A DNA stretch of 64,000 bases from Betaproteobacteria bacterium (lineage in GTDB: Bacteria; Pseudomonadota; Gammaproteobacteria; Burkholderiales; JACQAP01), in NCBI GenBank assembly GCA_016194905.1, contig JACQAP010000034.1, positions 1 through 64,000 on the forward strand, read 5' to 3'. Shown piece after piece: positions 16,881-26,004 of the stretch. The first letter of the stretch is position 1, and every line of letters starts with the position of its first letter. Both the position numbers and the translations under genes were made by a program. Under the pieces are notes generated by a model that searched no databases, was not told the DNA's origin, and was given only the letters and a program-made list of their open reading frames with translations.

Positions 16881-16899
16881 TACGGTAGCGACTACCGTA
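16881..16899. promoter_or_regulatory. perfect 7-bp palindrome, candidate operator
   Basis: TACGGTA (16881-16887) and TACCGTA (16893-16899) form an inverted repeat with a 5-nt spacer. It lies 11 bp after the end of the LuxR domain reading and about 114 bp before the thioesterase start. Its place between a LuxR-type regulator and a catabolic-looking operon suggests a binding site for that regulator. This is inference from position only. Confidence 0.45.
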
Positions 16900-17012
16900 A
16901 TCAAAGGCGGCGCCTGCCGTAGTTTCCCGACTGATTCGCTAGCCGCGCTCGCGGTACCTTGGCGCCGTACCGCTTTGAACGGGGTTTCTGGCCCATCGGG
17001 AGGGATGCACAC

Positions 17013-17465
17013 ATGGATCGACCATTACAGGATGTTTTCAAGGTTCACTGCTTCGGCTGCGGTGCGCTCAACGCGCACGGCCTGCAGATCAAGAGCCGAT
17101 GGGAAGGCGACGATATGCTATGTATCTGGAAGCCCGAGCCGTATCACATCGGACATCCCGGATACGTATACGGCGGCACCATCGCCTCGGTGATCGATTG
17201 CCACTGCATCTGGACCGCGCTCGCCCACTATTGCCACGAAACGGGCCACGCGCTGGACGTCGGGCCGCCGCCGTTCGCATTTGTGACCGGCTCCCTCAAG
17301 GTCGACTATCTCAAACCCGTGCCCATCGACGGGGAGATGGAATTGCGCGCCCGAGTCCTGGAGAAGGGCGAGCGCAAGACGATCGTCCGCTGCCGCGTGC
17401 TCCATTCTGGTATCGAACGCGCGACCGCCGAAGCCGTAGCGGTGCGGGTCAAACTGGCGGCTTGA
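17013..17465 (+). CDS. PaaI-type hotdog thioesterase
   Basis: A 150-residue protein of the hotdog acyl-CoA thioesterase type. The central-helix segment YVYGGTIASVIDCHCIWTA corresponds to the HGG...D region of PaaI-like enzymes, with YGG in place of HGG. A short Cys motif (HCFGCGALNAHGLQ) opens the protein, common in this subgroup. GGGAGGGA (16998-17005) precedes the ATG at 17013, which decides the start. The stop is 2 bp from the next gene, an MDR oxidoreductase, so they form an operon. The acyl-CoA substrate is unknown. Confidence 0.83.
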   Translation: MDRPLQDVFKVHCFGCGALNAHGLQIKSRWEGDDMLCIWKPEPYHIGHPGYVYGGTIASVIDCHCIWTALAHYCHETGHALDVGPPPFAFVTGSLKVDYLKPVPIDGEMELRARVLEKGERKTIVRCRVLHSGIERATAEAVAVRVKLAA

Positions 17466-17467
17466 TC

Positions 17468-18445
17468 ATGCGCGCCGTCGTTTGCGAATCCTTCGGTGGA
17501 CTAGATGCCCTGAGGCTCGGAGAAATCGAGAATCCGCAAGCTGCCGCAGGTCAAATTCTCGTCGACGTCCATGCAGCTTCGGTGAGTTTCATGGACTGCC
17601 TCATGGTCGCAGGAAAATACCAGATGCGGCCTCAAACGCCTTTTGTGCCGGGCACGGACGCCGCCGGCATCGTCTCGGCCGTAGGCGCAGGCGTCACCCG
17701 CTTCAAGCCGGGAGACCGCGTGGCCTGCGGCGGATGGGTCGGCTCCTATGCGGAGCAGTTGACCGCCCCACAAAGCTGGGCCGCGCGCCTGCCGCCGGCT
17801 GTCGACTATGTAACCGGCTCGGCCGTGCGGCATTGTTACGGCACCGCCTACTATGGGCTGGTGATGTGCGCGAAGCTTCAGCCCGGCGAAACTGTTTTTG
17901 TCACCGGGGCCGCGGGCGGCGTCGGGCTCGCGGTAGTCGACTTGGCACGGCATCTGGGCGCGCGGGTCGTCGCCGGGGTAGGCTCGGCGGAAAAGGCGGC
18001 GATCGTGCGCGAATACGGTGCGGCCGAAGTCATCGATTACGCGCATGAAGACTTGCGCGAGCGCATCAAAGCTGTCACCGGCGGCAAAGGCATCGACGTC
18101 TTCTTCGATATTCTCGGCGGCGAAGTATTCACAACCATGACGCGGCTGATGAACTGGGGCGGCCGCATGCTACCAATCGGCTTCGCGAGCGGAGCGATCC
18201 CGTCGGTGCCGATGAACCTGCCCTTGTTGAAAAACTATTCCATCGTCGGAGTCTTCTGGGGCGCTTGGGGCGAGCGCTTTCCGCATGCCAGCGTCGAGGC
18301 CGACGAGCAGTTGTTCGAGTGGGTGGCCCAAGGCAAGCTCAAACCGCACGTGGGAGCGGTACTCCCGCTGGATCAATTCAAGACAGCCATGGAATTGGTG
18401 CAGGAGCGAAAGACTCAAGGGCGTGTCGTGCTTCAAGTCCGGTAA
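17468..18445 (+). CDS. zinc-independent MDR quinone oxidoreductase (NADPH:quinone reductase-like)
   Basis: A 325-residue medium-chain dehydrogenase/reductase. The NAD(P)-binding motif GAAGGVGLAVVDLA lies near residue 146, and PGTDAAGIVSAVG with FKPGDRVACGG near residues 61-84. The Cys/His zinc ligands of true alcohol dehydrogenases are missing, so it belongs with quinone oxidoreductases. The ATG at 17468 follows the thioesterase stop by 2 bp. The C terminus KTQGRVVLQVR is typical. It probably acts with the thioesterase on a common pathway. Confidence 0.87.
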   Translation: MRAVVCESFGGLDALRLGEIENPQAAAGQILVDVHAASVSFMDCLMVAGKYQMRPQTPFVPGTDAAGIVSAVGAGVTRFKPGDRVACGGWVGSYAEQLTAPQSWAARLPPAVDYVTGSAVRHCYGTAYYGLVMCAKLQPGETVFVTGAAGGVGLAVVDLARHLGARVVAGVGSAEKAAIVREYGAAEVIDYAHEDLRERIKAVTGGKGIDVFFDILGGEVFTTMTRLMNWGGRMLPIGFASGAIPSVPMNLPLLKNYSIVGVFWGAWGERFPHASVEADEQLFEWVAQGKLKPHVGAVLPLDQFKTAMELVQERKTQGRVVLQVR

Positions 18446-18587
18446 TCGGCCGGAAACCCAGAAACGATGCGGCTTTCCTGGCAGTGACCCTTGGCTCACC
18501 ACCGCGCGGCACTGTCGCACAGTTGCGGCAAGGAATATGGCGGAGTGAATTAACGGGCACAAGAACTTGCTTAAAGGAGGGATGGGA

Positions 18588-19226
18588 ATGGAAACGGCAG
18601 TTCTAGACAATGCAGTTCGTGGTCGCCTGAATGCGTGGTTCTTCGACTTTCTCGAAAGCTATATGCACCGCAAATACGCAACGATAAAATCGCGTCTGCT
18701 CGCCGAGGTCCCACCTGTGCTCGTGGAACTTGGCCCCGGCGCCGGCGCCAACCTCAGATATTTCCCGCGCGGGACCCGGCTAATCGCAATCGAACCGAAT
18801 CGCCACTTCCACGCGGTCCTGCGCAAGCGGGCGCGGCAGCGCGGAATCGATCTAGACCTACGCGGCCTTGCGGGCGAAGCGCTCGACTTGGCGACAGCCT
18901 CGGTCGACTTCGTGTTTTCGTCGCTGGTTCTTTGTTCAGTTAACGACCCGGCAGCGGTACTTGCCGAAGTACGGCGGGTGCTCAAGCCGGGCGGACGATT
19001 CGCCTGCGTCGAACATGTGCCGGCGCCTTCGGGCTCGGCTAATGGCGCGTTGCAGCGGGCCGTCGCACGACCCTGGAAATGGACATTCGAGGGCTGTGAC
19101 CTATGCCGAGATACTGGTGGAATGCTGGAGGGTGCCGGATTTTCACAGGTTCAAATCCAGCTCATGATCGTGCCCACGATGTTCTTGCCCATCCGTCACC
19201 AGATCACGGCGATGTGCGTCAATTAA
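18588..19226 (+). CDS. class I SAM-dependent methyltransferase
   Basis: A 212-residue methyltransferase with motif I VELGPGAGANLRYF near residue 44, the acidic motif II loop (LIAIEPNRHF) and motif IV around SVDFVFSSLVLCSV. Later comes LKPGGRFACVEHVPAP, as in UbiE/phospholipid-type enzymes. AAAGGAGG (18573-18580) gives the best spacing to ATG 18588; ATG 18582 is a close alternative. The acceptor is unknown. It lies 142 bp after the MDR gene and may have its own promoter. Confidence 0.82.
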   Translation: METAVLDNAVRGRLNAWFFDFLESYMHRKYATIKSRLLAEVPPVLVELGPGAGANLRYFPRGTRLIAIEPNRHFHAVLRKRARQRGIDLDLRGLAGEALDLATASVDFVFSSLVLCSVNDPAAVLAEVRRVLKPGGRFACVEHVPAPSGSANGALQRAVARPWKWTFEGCDLCRDTGGMLEGAGFSQVQIQLMIVPTMFLPIRHQITAMCVN

Positions 19227-19562
19227 ACCGACAGCCAGATTAATCGCGACCATTTTCGGATTTCAACTTCTAGGAGACAGCGGCCGGACGCGCCTCCCCG
19301 ACTACGGCTTGAACGGCGCGGTCGAAATTGATTCACCAGGAATGACCGCTTTTGCCGGAGGCAGACGCTGGATCTGCGTCAGGCTGTGTGTCCGCAGTGG
19401 GTCGACAGTTGCCGGTCGCGTTTACGAAAGGCTTCCGGTCACTTTGTGAACGCTCCGACACTATCTGTCCTGTCGCGTCTTAACTTCTACAAGTAAGAGC
19501 GAAAAGCAGAATTCGGCCCTTGAAGTTGCTTTCCGCTCTCCGCTCTCGCCTTTTACCTGCCC
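19227..19562. other. intergenic region between convergent genes, nothing recognised
   Basis: This 336-bp stretch lies between two convergent methyltransferase genes. No coding region, RNA gene or clear terminator could be supported. The end next to 19562 has the low-complexity pyrimidine tracts (ccgctctccgctctcgcc) seen in other gaps. Confidence 0.4.
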
Positions 19563-20591
19563 TTATATCGCCGGCTTCGCCTCGATCACGCTCCATGGGG
19601 TGCTGGTCGGGATTACGCGCTCCAACTTGAAGCCGGCCGCTACCAGGAGCGCGCGGTATTCTTTCTCGGTGCGCTCCCTGCCGCCATGGTTGGTCATCAT
19701 CATGTGCAAGTCGATCAACTTTGCCGACGAAGGCTCGTTGCCCGCGGGCACGATGCGCTCGCAGATCAGCAGCCGCGCCCTCGCATCCATCGCCTTGCGG
19801 CAGGCAGCGAGAATCCTTGTGCATTCCTCGTCACCCCAGTCGTGAAGAATGTGTTTCATGAAGTAGGCGCCTGCGCCGGGCGGGACGGACTCGAAGAAAC
19901 TGCCGCCAGCGAATTCGCAGCGCTCCGTCAATCGCTGCGTTGCGATGAACGCCCGCGCGCGCTCACCGACATGCGGCAGGTCGAACACGATGCCGCGCAG
20001 TCCCGGCGTTGCGCTCAGGATGCTGCATAGCGCGGCGCCGACGCCGCCCGCGACGTCCACCACCGTGCCCAATCCGGAAAAGTCGTAGGCCTCAACCACC
20101 GCGGCATTGGTCGTGGACGACGAGCTCGCCATCGCGCGATCGAACATGGCCGCCGTATCGGGGTGTCCCTGCAGGTAGTCGAAGAATTTTTCGCCATACA
20201 GATGCTCGAACGGCGCTTCGCCGGTGCGCACCGCATGCAGGATACCTTCCCACGAACGCCAGGAAGTCTCGTCGCCGAACAACAGCACCAGGTCGCGCAG
20301 CGATCCGGGCACATCGGCATGCAGCAGTTCCGACAGCGGTGTGTTCGAGATGCGCCCATCGCCGCCTTCCGCGAAAATTCCGGACGAGGCCAGCACCCGC
20401 AACACACGGTACAGCGAGGGTGCATGAGCGCCGGTTGCGGACGCCAGTTCGCCGATGTCCTTCGCACCGCCGGCCAGCGCGCCGGCAACATCCAGCGCCG
20501 CCGCCGCGTACAACGCGCGCGACGAAAAATACTGCGTGATGAGGCCGCGCAGCCTTGCGATGTCTTCTGCCGGTACGTCCGCTTTGGCCAT
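19563..20591 (-). CDS. O-methyltransferase (plant OMT/hydroxyneurosporene type)
   Basis: A 342-residue enzyme with an N-terminal winged-helix dimerisation domain (about 10-90) and a C-terminal SAM domain. Motif I is VVDVAGGVGAALCSIL near residue 171, and the catalytic segment is HILHDWGDEECTRIL, where the His of HDW acts as base in the family. The ATG at 20591 is 8 bp after the stop of the serine hydrolase gene, so the two are one operon. It would methylate a hydroxyl of an aromatic or similar small molecule. Confidence 0.86.
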   Translation of the reverse strand: MAKADVPAEDIARLRGLITQYFSSRALYAAAALDVAGALAGGAKDIGELASATGAHAPSLYRVLRVLASSGIFAEGGDGRISNTPLSELLHADVPGSLRDLVLLFGDETSWRSWEGILHAVRTGEAPFEHLYGEKFFDYLQGHPDTAAMFDRAMASSSSTTNAAVVEAYDFSGLGTVVDVAGGVGAALCSILSATPGLRGIVFDLPHVGERARAFIATQRLTERCEFAGGSFFESVPPGAGAYFMKHILHDWGDEECTRILAACRKAMDARARLLICERIVPAGNEPSSAKLIDLHMMMTNHGGRERTEKEYRALLVAAGFKLERVIPTSTPWSVIEAKPAI

Positions 20592-20599
20592 AGGCGTCC

Positions 20600-21775
20600 T
20601 CAGGATAGCGACCGGTAGACCGCCGTTTCGAAATCGACGAACAGCGGCAGCGACTTCACGTCGGCGAAAGGCATGATCTGCGTCATGTAGACGCCACCGA
20701 TGCCCGCGGCCGGGTCGATCCAGAAATAACAGTTCGACAATCCGGCCCAGGCCAGGCTGCCGGCGGAACGTCCGGTCGGCGCCTTGTCGTGATTGATCAT
20801 GAAGCCCAGGCCCCAGCTCTTCGGCACGCCCGGAAAGAAATCGGCGTCGTTCGAGCGCAGCGAATTGACGGTGCGCAACGGCACGACGCGCAGCTCGCCC
20901 ATGTGGTTGCGCGACATCAGCTCGACCGTTTCGGATTTGAGCACGCGGTTGCCGTTGCCCGCGCCCTTGTTCAGGATCATGCGCACGAAGGCGAGGTAGT
21001 CGGCGGCCGTCGAATACAAGCCGCCGCCGCCCATTTCGAATTCCGGCTCCTGCGGCACTTCGAAGTCGCCCGCCGTGAGTGCGCCGTCCGCGCCGCGCTC
21101 GTGTAATCGCGCCATGCGTTTGCGCATCGACGGCGTAATGCGAAAGCCGGTGCTGTCCATGCCGAGCGGGTCGAACAGGTTTTCCTTCAGATACACCCCC
21201 AGCTTCCTGCCGCTGACCGCCTCGATGACCTTGCCGGCCAGCTCGATATTGATGCCGTAGTTCCAGCGTTCGCCCGGATCGAACAGCAGCGGCAGACGCA
21301 GCGCGGCGTTCTGGCAGCTCGAGGTCGCAGGCAGTCCCGTCACTTCCATATAGCGCGCGATCGGCTCGTTCCACATTCCGTAGCCGTAACCCGAGGTATG
21401 CGTCAGCAGATGTCGCAGCGTGATCGACCGCTTCGGCGCGCGCAGACGCGGCGAGCCCGCTGCATCGAAACCTTCGAGCACCTGCACGGACGCCAGCTCC
21501 GGCACCCAGCGGCCCATGGCATCGTCGAGCGCGATTCTGCCCTGCTCGACCAACTGCATTACGCCGGCGGACGTGATCGGTTTGGTCATCGACGCGATCC
21601 AGACCACGGAGTCGGTTGTCATCGGCTTGTTCACGCCGAGCTTGCGGCTGCCGAACGCGCCTTCGTAAACCGTCGCGTCGCGGGTGCACGCTATCGCAGC
21701 CACACCCGGTATATCGCCGGCTTCGACGGCGCGATGCAATATTGTGTCGACCGACGGCTTCAGAATCGGGTACAT
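20600..21775 (-). CDS. serine hydrolase of the beta-lactamase/EstB class
   Basis: A 391-residue class C beta-lactamase-fold hydrolase. The nucleophile motif is SMTK near residue 62 and the second-motif Tyr is in WNYGIN near residue 171. LRHLLTHTSGYGYG is conserved, and GSLAWAGLSN stands at the third (HxG-like) position. No signal peptide is seen, in keeping with EstB-like esterases rather than periplasmic lactamases. It precedes the O-methyltransferase by 8 bp. An esterase or transesterase role is likely but the substrate is unknown. Confidence 0.86.
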   Translation of the reverse strand: MYPILKPSVDTILHRAVEAGDIPGVAAIACTRDATVYEGAFGSRKLGVNKPMTTDSVVWIASMTKPITSAGVMQLVEQGRIALDDAMGRWVPELASVQVLEGFDAAGSPRLRAPKRSITLRHLLTHTSGYGYGMWNEPIARYMEVTGLPATSSCQNAALRLPLLFDPGERWNYGINIELAGKVIEAVSGRKLGVYLKENLFDPLGMDSTGFRITPSMRKRMARLHERGADGALTAGDFEVPQEPEFEMGGGGLYSTAADYLAFVRMILNKGAGNGNRVLKSETVELMSRNHMGELRVVPLRTVNSLRSNDADFFPGVPKSWGLGFMINHDKAPTGRSAGSLAWAGLSNCYFWIDPAAGIGGVYMTQIMPFADVKSLPLFVDFETAVYRSLS

Positions 21776-21828
21776 CGGGCTTTCCTGTTGGTAGAGGTAG
21801 GCGGGTCGGATGTGAGATCAAAAAACCA

Positions 21829-21988
21829 TTCACCGCCAGGGACGCCAAGGACGCGAAGGAACGTCAAATGCGAGGCAGGGTAGTAGAGGGCAACTCCCGT
21901 GCGCTCGAACCGGTAGGCATCGTATTTTCCCGTTCAGATTCGCCTCTTCCCGGTTTTCCCTTGCGTCCTTGGCGTCCCTGGCGGTGAA
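21829..21988. repeat. 26-bp perfect inverted repeat element
   Basis: The arm TTCACCGCCAGGGACGCCAA plus GGACGC at 21829-21854 is exactly complementary to 21963-21988, with about 108 bp between. The sequence type (caccgccagggacgccaagg) is a known style of dispersed intergenic repeat in proteobacteria. It fills the 321-bp gap between the serine hydrolase and enoyl-CoA hydratase genes, and no gene was seen inside. Confidence 0.75.
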
Positions 21989-22096
21989 TGTTTTTTATGA
22001 GTGCGCCATAACAACGCGGGACCGCGCACCCGCTGCCATACAACCTTCGACCCGCATAAAAACCGGATTATCCCGGAATCTCGGCGGATGCCCCAT

Positions 22097-22879
22097 CTAC
22101 TTGCCCTTGAAATCCGGTGCGCGCTTTTCCATGAAGGCGCGGCGACCTTCAACATAGTCTTCGCTCTTCATGCAGCGCATAACCTCTGCTTCGGCATCGG
22201 AAAAATCGCCGTTCGGCTCGGCCAGTGCATTGATGACCGCCTTCGACGCAGCGATGGTCATGGGCGCATTGGCCGCCAGCTCCAGCGCGACCTTGCGCAC
22301 GTAGTCATCGAGCTCGGCGTCGGGCAGCACGCGATTGACCAGCCCCATCGCCAGCGCTTGGTCAGCGTCGTAGCGGCGCGCGCTGAACATGATCTCGCGC
22401 GCCGCCGCGTGACCGACGGTCGCGACCAGCCGGCCGGTGCCGTGCACGCCATAACCGAGGCCGAGGCGCGCGGCGGGGACCGCGAAACGGCTCGACGCAT
22501 CCGCGTAGCGCAGGTCGCAGGAGAGCGCCACCGCCAGCCCACCGCCGACACAGAAGCCATGGATCAATGCGATCACCGGTTTGGGTACCGACTCGATGGC
22601 GTGATGTGCAGCGGAAGTCGCGGCTTCGTATTCCTTCACGTCGCCTTCGCTGGAGCGGTTTTGCTCGAATTCGGAAATGTCGGCGCCCGCCGCGAACGCC
22701 TGCGTTCCTTCGCCGCGTATTACGATGCATCGGATCGATGCATCGGCGTTGAATGTGCCGATCGCCTGCGGGATGGCCCGCCACATGTCGGCACCGATGG
22801 CATTGCGGCGCTCCGGATTGTCCAGCACCAGGCGGCCGACCGGTCCGTCGCGTTCGACGCGCAGCTTGCCCTTGCTCAT
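22097..22879 (-). CDS. enoyl-CoA hydratase/isomerase family protein
   Basis: A 260-residue crotonase-fold protein. The oxyanion-hole segments are FAAGADISEFEQ near residue 61 and HGFCVGGGLAVALSCDLRYA near residue 105. The C terminus ends in the typical FMEKRAPDFKGK. The Glu expected after the second hole (GxGYGVHGTG region) is not in canonical position, so hydratase versus another crotonase activity is open. The start is 9 bp after the CaiB-type gene's stop, so both are in one operon. Confidence 0.87.
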   Translation of the reverse strand: MSKGKLRVERDGPVGRLVLDNPERRNAIGADMWRAIPQAIGTFNADASIRCIVIRGEGTQAFAAGADISEFEQNRSSEGDVKEYEAATSAAHHAIESVPKPVIALIHGFCVGGGLAVALSCDLRYADASSRFAVPAARLGLGYGVHGTGRLVATVGHAAAREIMFSARRYDADQALAMGLVNRVLPDAELDDYVRKVALELAANAPMTIAASKAVINALAEPNGDFSDAEAEVMRCMKSEDYVEGRRAFMEKRAPDFKGK

Positions 22880-22888
22880 GCGTTCTCC

Positions 22889-24058
22889 TCAGATAACCTT
22901 GGCGCCGCGCAACCCGGCGATGTCGGCATCGCTGTAGCCGAGATCGTGCAGGATTTCATCATTGTGCTCGCCCGCCGCTCCCACAGTGCGCTTCATGCGC
23001 GCGGGCGTGCGGGACAGCTTGATGGCCGGACCGACCAGCGTCATGGCACCACCACCGGGATCGGGCACCTGCACCGCCATGCCGAGATGCCGGACCTGCT
23101 CATCCCCGAATACCTGGTCGAGCTTGTAGATCGGTCCGCAGGGCACACCGGCTTTCGCGAGCAGGCCGATCAGCGCCGCGGAAGTGTAACGCCGCGTATG
23201 CGCGGCGATGGCATCGTTCAGCGCCACGCGATTCTTCGAACGCAGTTTCGCATCGGCATAGTCCGGATGCACCGCGAGGGCGGGATTGCCGAACGCTTCG
23301 GCCATTCTCGCGAAAATCGGATTGCCGGCCGCTGCGATGTTGACGTAGCCGTCCGAGGTCGGATAGACGCTGGTCGGCATCGAGGTCGGATGGTCGTTGC
23401 CCGCCTGTCCCGGCACATCGCCTTCGACCAGCCAGCGCGCGGCCTGGAAATCCATCATCGCGATCATCGACGAAAGCAGCGAGCTCTGCACCCACTGTCC
23501 TTTGCCTGAACGGCTGCGCTCCTGCAGGGCGATCAGTATCCCGAGCGCGGCGAACAATCCGGCGCTCAGGTCCGCAACCGGAATGCCCGCGCGTACCGGC
23601 CCCTGCCCCGGTAATCCGGTCACCCACATCAGGCCGCCCATGCCCTGCGCGACCTGGTCGAAACCGGCGCGGTCGCGGTACGGCCCGTCCTGGCCGAATC
23701 CGGAAATGCTGGCATAGATCAGCTTCGTATTTTCCCGTGCCAGCGTCTCGTAATCGATGCCGAGCTTGTGCTTCACGTCGGGCCGGTAGTTTTCCACCAG
23801 CACGTCGGCGGTTTTCGCCAGGCGCTTGAGCACTTCCACACCGCGCGGATCCTTCAGGTTCAGTGTCAGCGAACGCTTGTTGCGATGCAGGTTGTGGAAG
23901 TCCGATCCCTGGCGCGGGCCGAGGATGTCCTCGCTTGCCTCCGCCGGCATTTCGATCTTGATCACGTCGGCGCCCCAGTCCGCAAACTGCTTGACGCAGG
24001 TCGGCCCGGCGCGCACTCGTGTCAGGTCGATCACGCGCAGATGGGACAGGGCTTCCAT
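22889..24058 (-). CDS. CaiB/BaiF-type class III CoA-transferase
   Basis: A 389-residue family III CoA-transferase. The N terminus is characteristic (LRVIDLTRVRAGPTCVKQFA, then WGADVIKIE). The catalytic Asp lies in the conserved segment RAGFDQVAQGMGG near residue 168, followed by GIPVADLSAGLFAALGIL. These enzymes move CoA between acids. Adjacent enoyl-CoA hydratase and alpha/beta hydrolase genes on the same strand suggest a CoA-dependent degradation pathway. Confidence 0.9.
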   Translation of the reverse strand: MEALSHLRVIDLTRVRAGPTCVKQFADWGADVIKIEMPAEASEDILGPRQGSDFHNLHRNKRSLTLNLKDPRGVEVLKRLAKTADVLVENYRPDVKHKLGIDYETLARENTKLIYASISGFGQDGPYRDRAGFDQVAQGMGGLMWVTGLPGQGPVRAGIPVADLSAGLFAALGILIALQERSRSGKGQWVQSSLLSSMIAMMDFQAARWLVEGDVPGQAGNDHPTSMPTSVYPTSDGYVNIAAAGNPIFARMAEAFGNPALAVHPDYADAKLRSKNRVALNDAIAAHTRRYTSAALIGLLAKAGVPCGPIYKLDQVFGDEQVRHLGMAVQVPDPGGGAMTLVGPAIKLSRTPARMKRTVGAAGEHNDEILHDLGYSDADIAGLRGAKVI

Positions 24059-24061
24059 GAT

Positions 24062-24084
24062 AAATACCGGGGCTAGGGGCTAGG
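24062..24084. repeat. GGGGCTA tandem repeat
   Basis: The sequence ggggctaggggctaggg lies in the 33-bp gap between the CaiB-type and alpha/beta hydrolase genes. It is a short direct repeat of the guanine-rich kind seen in other gaps of this window. Confidence 0.5.
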
Positions 24085-24091
24085 GAAAAAA

Positions 24092-24946
24092 CTACGCCGG
24101 CGCGGGGCGCGACGGCCAGCGGCCGGCCTCGACCTGATGGAAGAAATCTTCCAGCAGGCGGTTGAACAACGCCGGGTCTTCGAGGTTGGTCATGTGTCCG
24201 CTCTTCGGCAGCACGACGAGCCCCGCCGTTGGAATGTTGCGCTTCATCAGCAGCGAAGGTTCCAGCACGGCATCGTCTTCGTCTCCGGCAACGATCAGTG
24301 TCGGCGCCATAATGCGCCCCATGTCGGCGGTCAGGTCGTACAGCGACGGTCGCCGTGCCTGGTAGCCGAGCATGGTGTTCGCGGAGCCCTGAGGGGAGTG
24401 TTCGGAAAAATGCCGAATGAACTCGGCGAAGCCTCGCGGATCCTTTTCCTTGAGCTGCAGGCGCGACGGACCGTGGCCGTAAGTGGCCGCGACGTGCTCC
24501 ATGCCCTGGTCGAGCATCGACTTTGCCAGTTCCCGCGATTGCGTCTGGAATTGCGCATACTGCGACGGATGCGCTCCGTAACCGCACCCCGCGACGACCA
24601 GGGACAGTGCGCGCGGCGAGTAGGCCATGCCGAAATGGAGCGTGGCAAACCCTCCCATGGAGTTGCCGACGACATGCGCGCGCCGGACGCCGAGCGCATC
24701 GAGCACGCCGAGGATATCGTCCCGCGCACGTTGCTGGGAATACTGCTCGACATCCGCCGGCACATCCGACGGCGGGTAGCCGCGCGCGTTATAGGCGATA
24801 CAACGATAGCGGCGCGAGAAATGGCGAAGCTGCGGCTCCCAGGTGCGCCAGTCTCCGGCGAACTCGTGCACGAAGACAACCGGCGTGCCGGAGCCGCTCT
24901 CCTCGTAATGCAGCTTCACACCATCGTCCGTTGTCAGGGTTGGCAT
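24092..24946 (-). CDS. alpha/beta hydrolase
   Basis: A 284-residue hydrolase with the oxyanion strand VVFVHEFAGDWRTW, nucleophile elbow VVGNSMGGFATLHF near residue 95, an Asp in VAGDEDDAVL and the catalytic His in KSGHMTNLEDP near residue 257, so the triad is complete. The opening MPTLTTDDGVKLHYE is nearly repeated at a truncated gene near 49040. It is the first gene of the CaiB/hydratase unit and may hydrolyse an ester or cleave a ring-fission product. Confidence 0.88.
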   Translation of the reverse strand: MPTLTTDDGVKLHYEESGSGTPVVFVHEFAGDWRTWEPQLRHFSRRYRCIAYNARGYPPSDVPADVEQYSQQRARDDILGVLDALGVRRAHVVGNSMGGFATLHFGMAYSPRALSLVVAGCGYGAHPSQYAQFQTQSRELAKSMLDQGMEHVAATYGHGPSRLQLKEKDPRGFAEFIRHFSEHSPQGSANTMLGYQARRPSLYDLTADMGRIMAPTLIVAGDEDDAVLEPSLLMKRNIPTAGLVVLPKSGHMTNLEDPALFNRLLEDFFHQVEAGRWPSRPAPA

Positions 24947-25118
24947 GCGCGTTGCTCGCTACGAAATGACGGGGCCGGATTGTTGTTGTGCCGCAGGCGC
25001 GGCCGATTTGCGAAGCACATTATCAGATAATCCGCCCTGAGGCCGATCCGGATGGCAACATGACGATGGCTGAAGGCAGTCAGCCCGACGCCGTACAGAT
25101 CGATACAGTGGAGACGCA

Positions 25119-25796
25119 GTGGCAAAGGTAGATCGCAGCGTCCTCGAACGGGACGGCGTGCGCAAGGCAGTGCGCGATTCCGGTTTCGGACATCTTCTGA
25201 TGTCGGACGAGGAGGTGGCGCGTTCTCTCGCACAGACCATGGCCGGACATCGCAAGGGCGATCGGGTGTGGGTGTTCGGCTATGGATCGCTGATCTGGAA
25301 CCCGTTGATGGAATTCGCCGAACGCCGGCCGGCGCGGATCCACGGCTATCACCGCGGCTTCTATTTGTGGTCGAAAGTCAATCGCGGATCGCCGCAAGTG
25401 CCCGGCCTGGTGCTCGGCCTGGATAGCGGCGGATCCTGCCACGGCGTGGCCTACCGCCTGCACGATGAAAAACTGATGGTCGAGCTCGGCCTGCTCTGGC
25501 GCAGGGAAATGGTGATAGGCACGTACATGCCGCGCTGGGTTAAAGCCGACGTCGGCGACCGCGTCGTGCGCGCGATCGCTTTTGTCGTCAACCGTAAGAA
25601 GCCCGGCTACACCGGCCGGCTGGACGATCGGCAGATCGTATCGATCGCGCTGAAGGCGTGCGGCCATTTCGGCACCTGCGCCGATTACCTGGTCCAGACC
25701 GCGACCAGTCTGGAAGTCGCGGGCATTGCCGATCCGCGGCTCTCGCGCCTGGCGAAACTCGTTGCCCATGCGGGCGATTCGGTTCCGGAGTCATAG
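25119..25796 (+). CDS. chaC: ChaC-type gamma-glutamylcyclotransferase
   Basis: A 225-residue enzyme that releases 5-oxoproline and Cys-Gly from glutathione. The substrate loop VFGYGSLIWNP lies near residue 48 and the catalytic Glu is in LLWRREMVIGTYMPRW near residue 128, both diagnostic of ChaC. The start is GTG at 25119 with GGAG 5-8 bp upstream; no in-frame ATG upstream gives a family-like N terminus. It is monocistronic, divergent from the hydrolase operon. Confidence 0.9.
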   Translation: MAKVDRSVLERDGVRKAVRDSGFGHLLMSDEEVARSLAQTMAGHRKGDRVWVFGYGSLIWNPLMEFAERRPARIHGYHRGFYLWSKVNRGSPQVPGLVLGLDSGGSCHGVAYRLHDEKLMVELGLLWRREMVIGTYMPRWVKADVGDRVVRAIAFVVNRKKPGYTGRLDDRQIVSIALKACGHFGTCADYLVQTATSLEVAGIADPRLSRLAKLVAHAGDSVPES

Positions 25797-26004
25797 AAGT
25801 TCAAAAAGTACGAATCCGGTCCGCGTCGACGGCCCGCGCCAAAGGGGGCCGGCTTGCGCCTGATGTGACAAATGAATTGCGGCTACTCCATAATGTTCCA
25901 TATCGACGGCCATGAAATGCGCCTCCCGATGTCGGGACATCCGGAATTTCTGAAAGATTCCGGGCAGCTGGATTCGGGCCTAATGTGAGTTTTAGAGGGA
26001 TTCC

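Noticed and set aside
19563-21848. Single 761-codon minus-strand frame joining a serine hydrolase region and the O-methyltransferase
   Set aside because: Only the last 342 codons are methyltransferase. The first part is an off-frame reading of the serine hydrolase gene, so this is not a true fusion.
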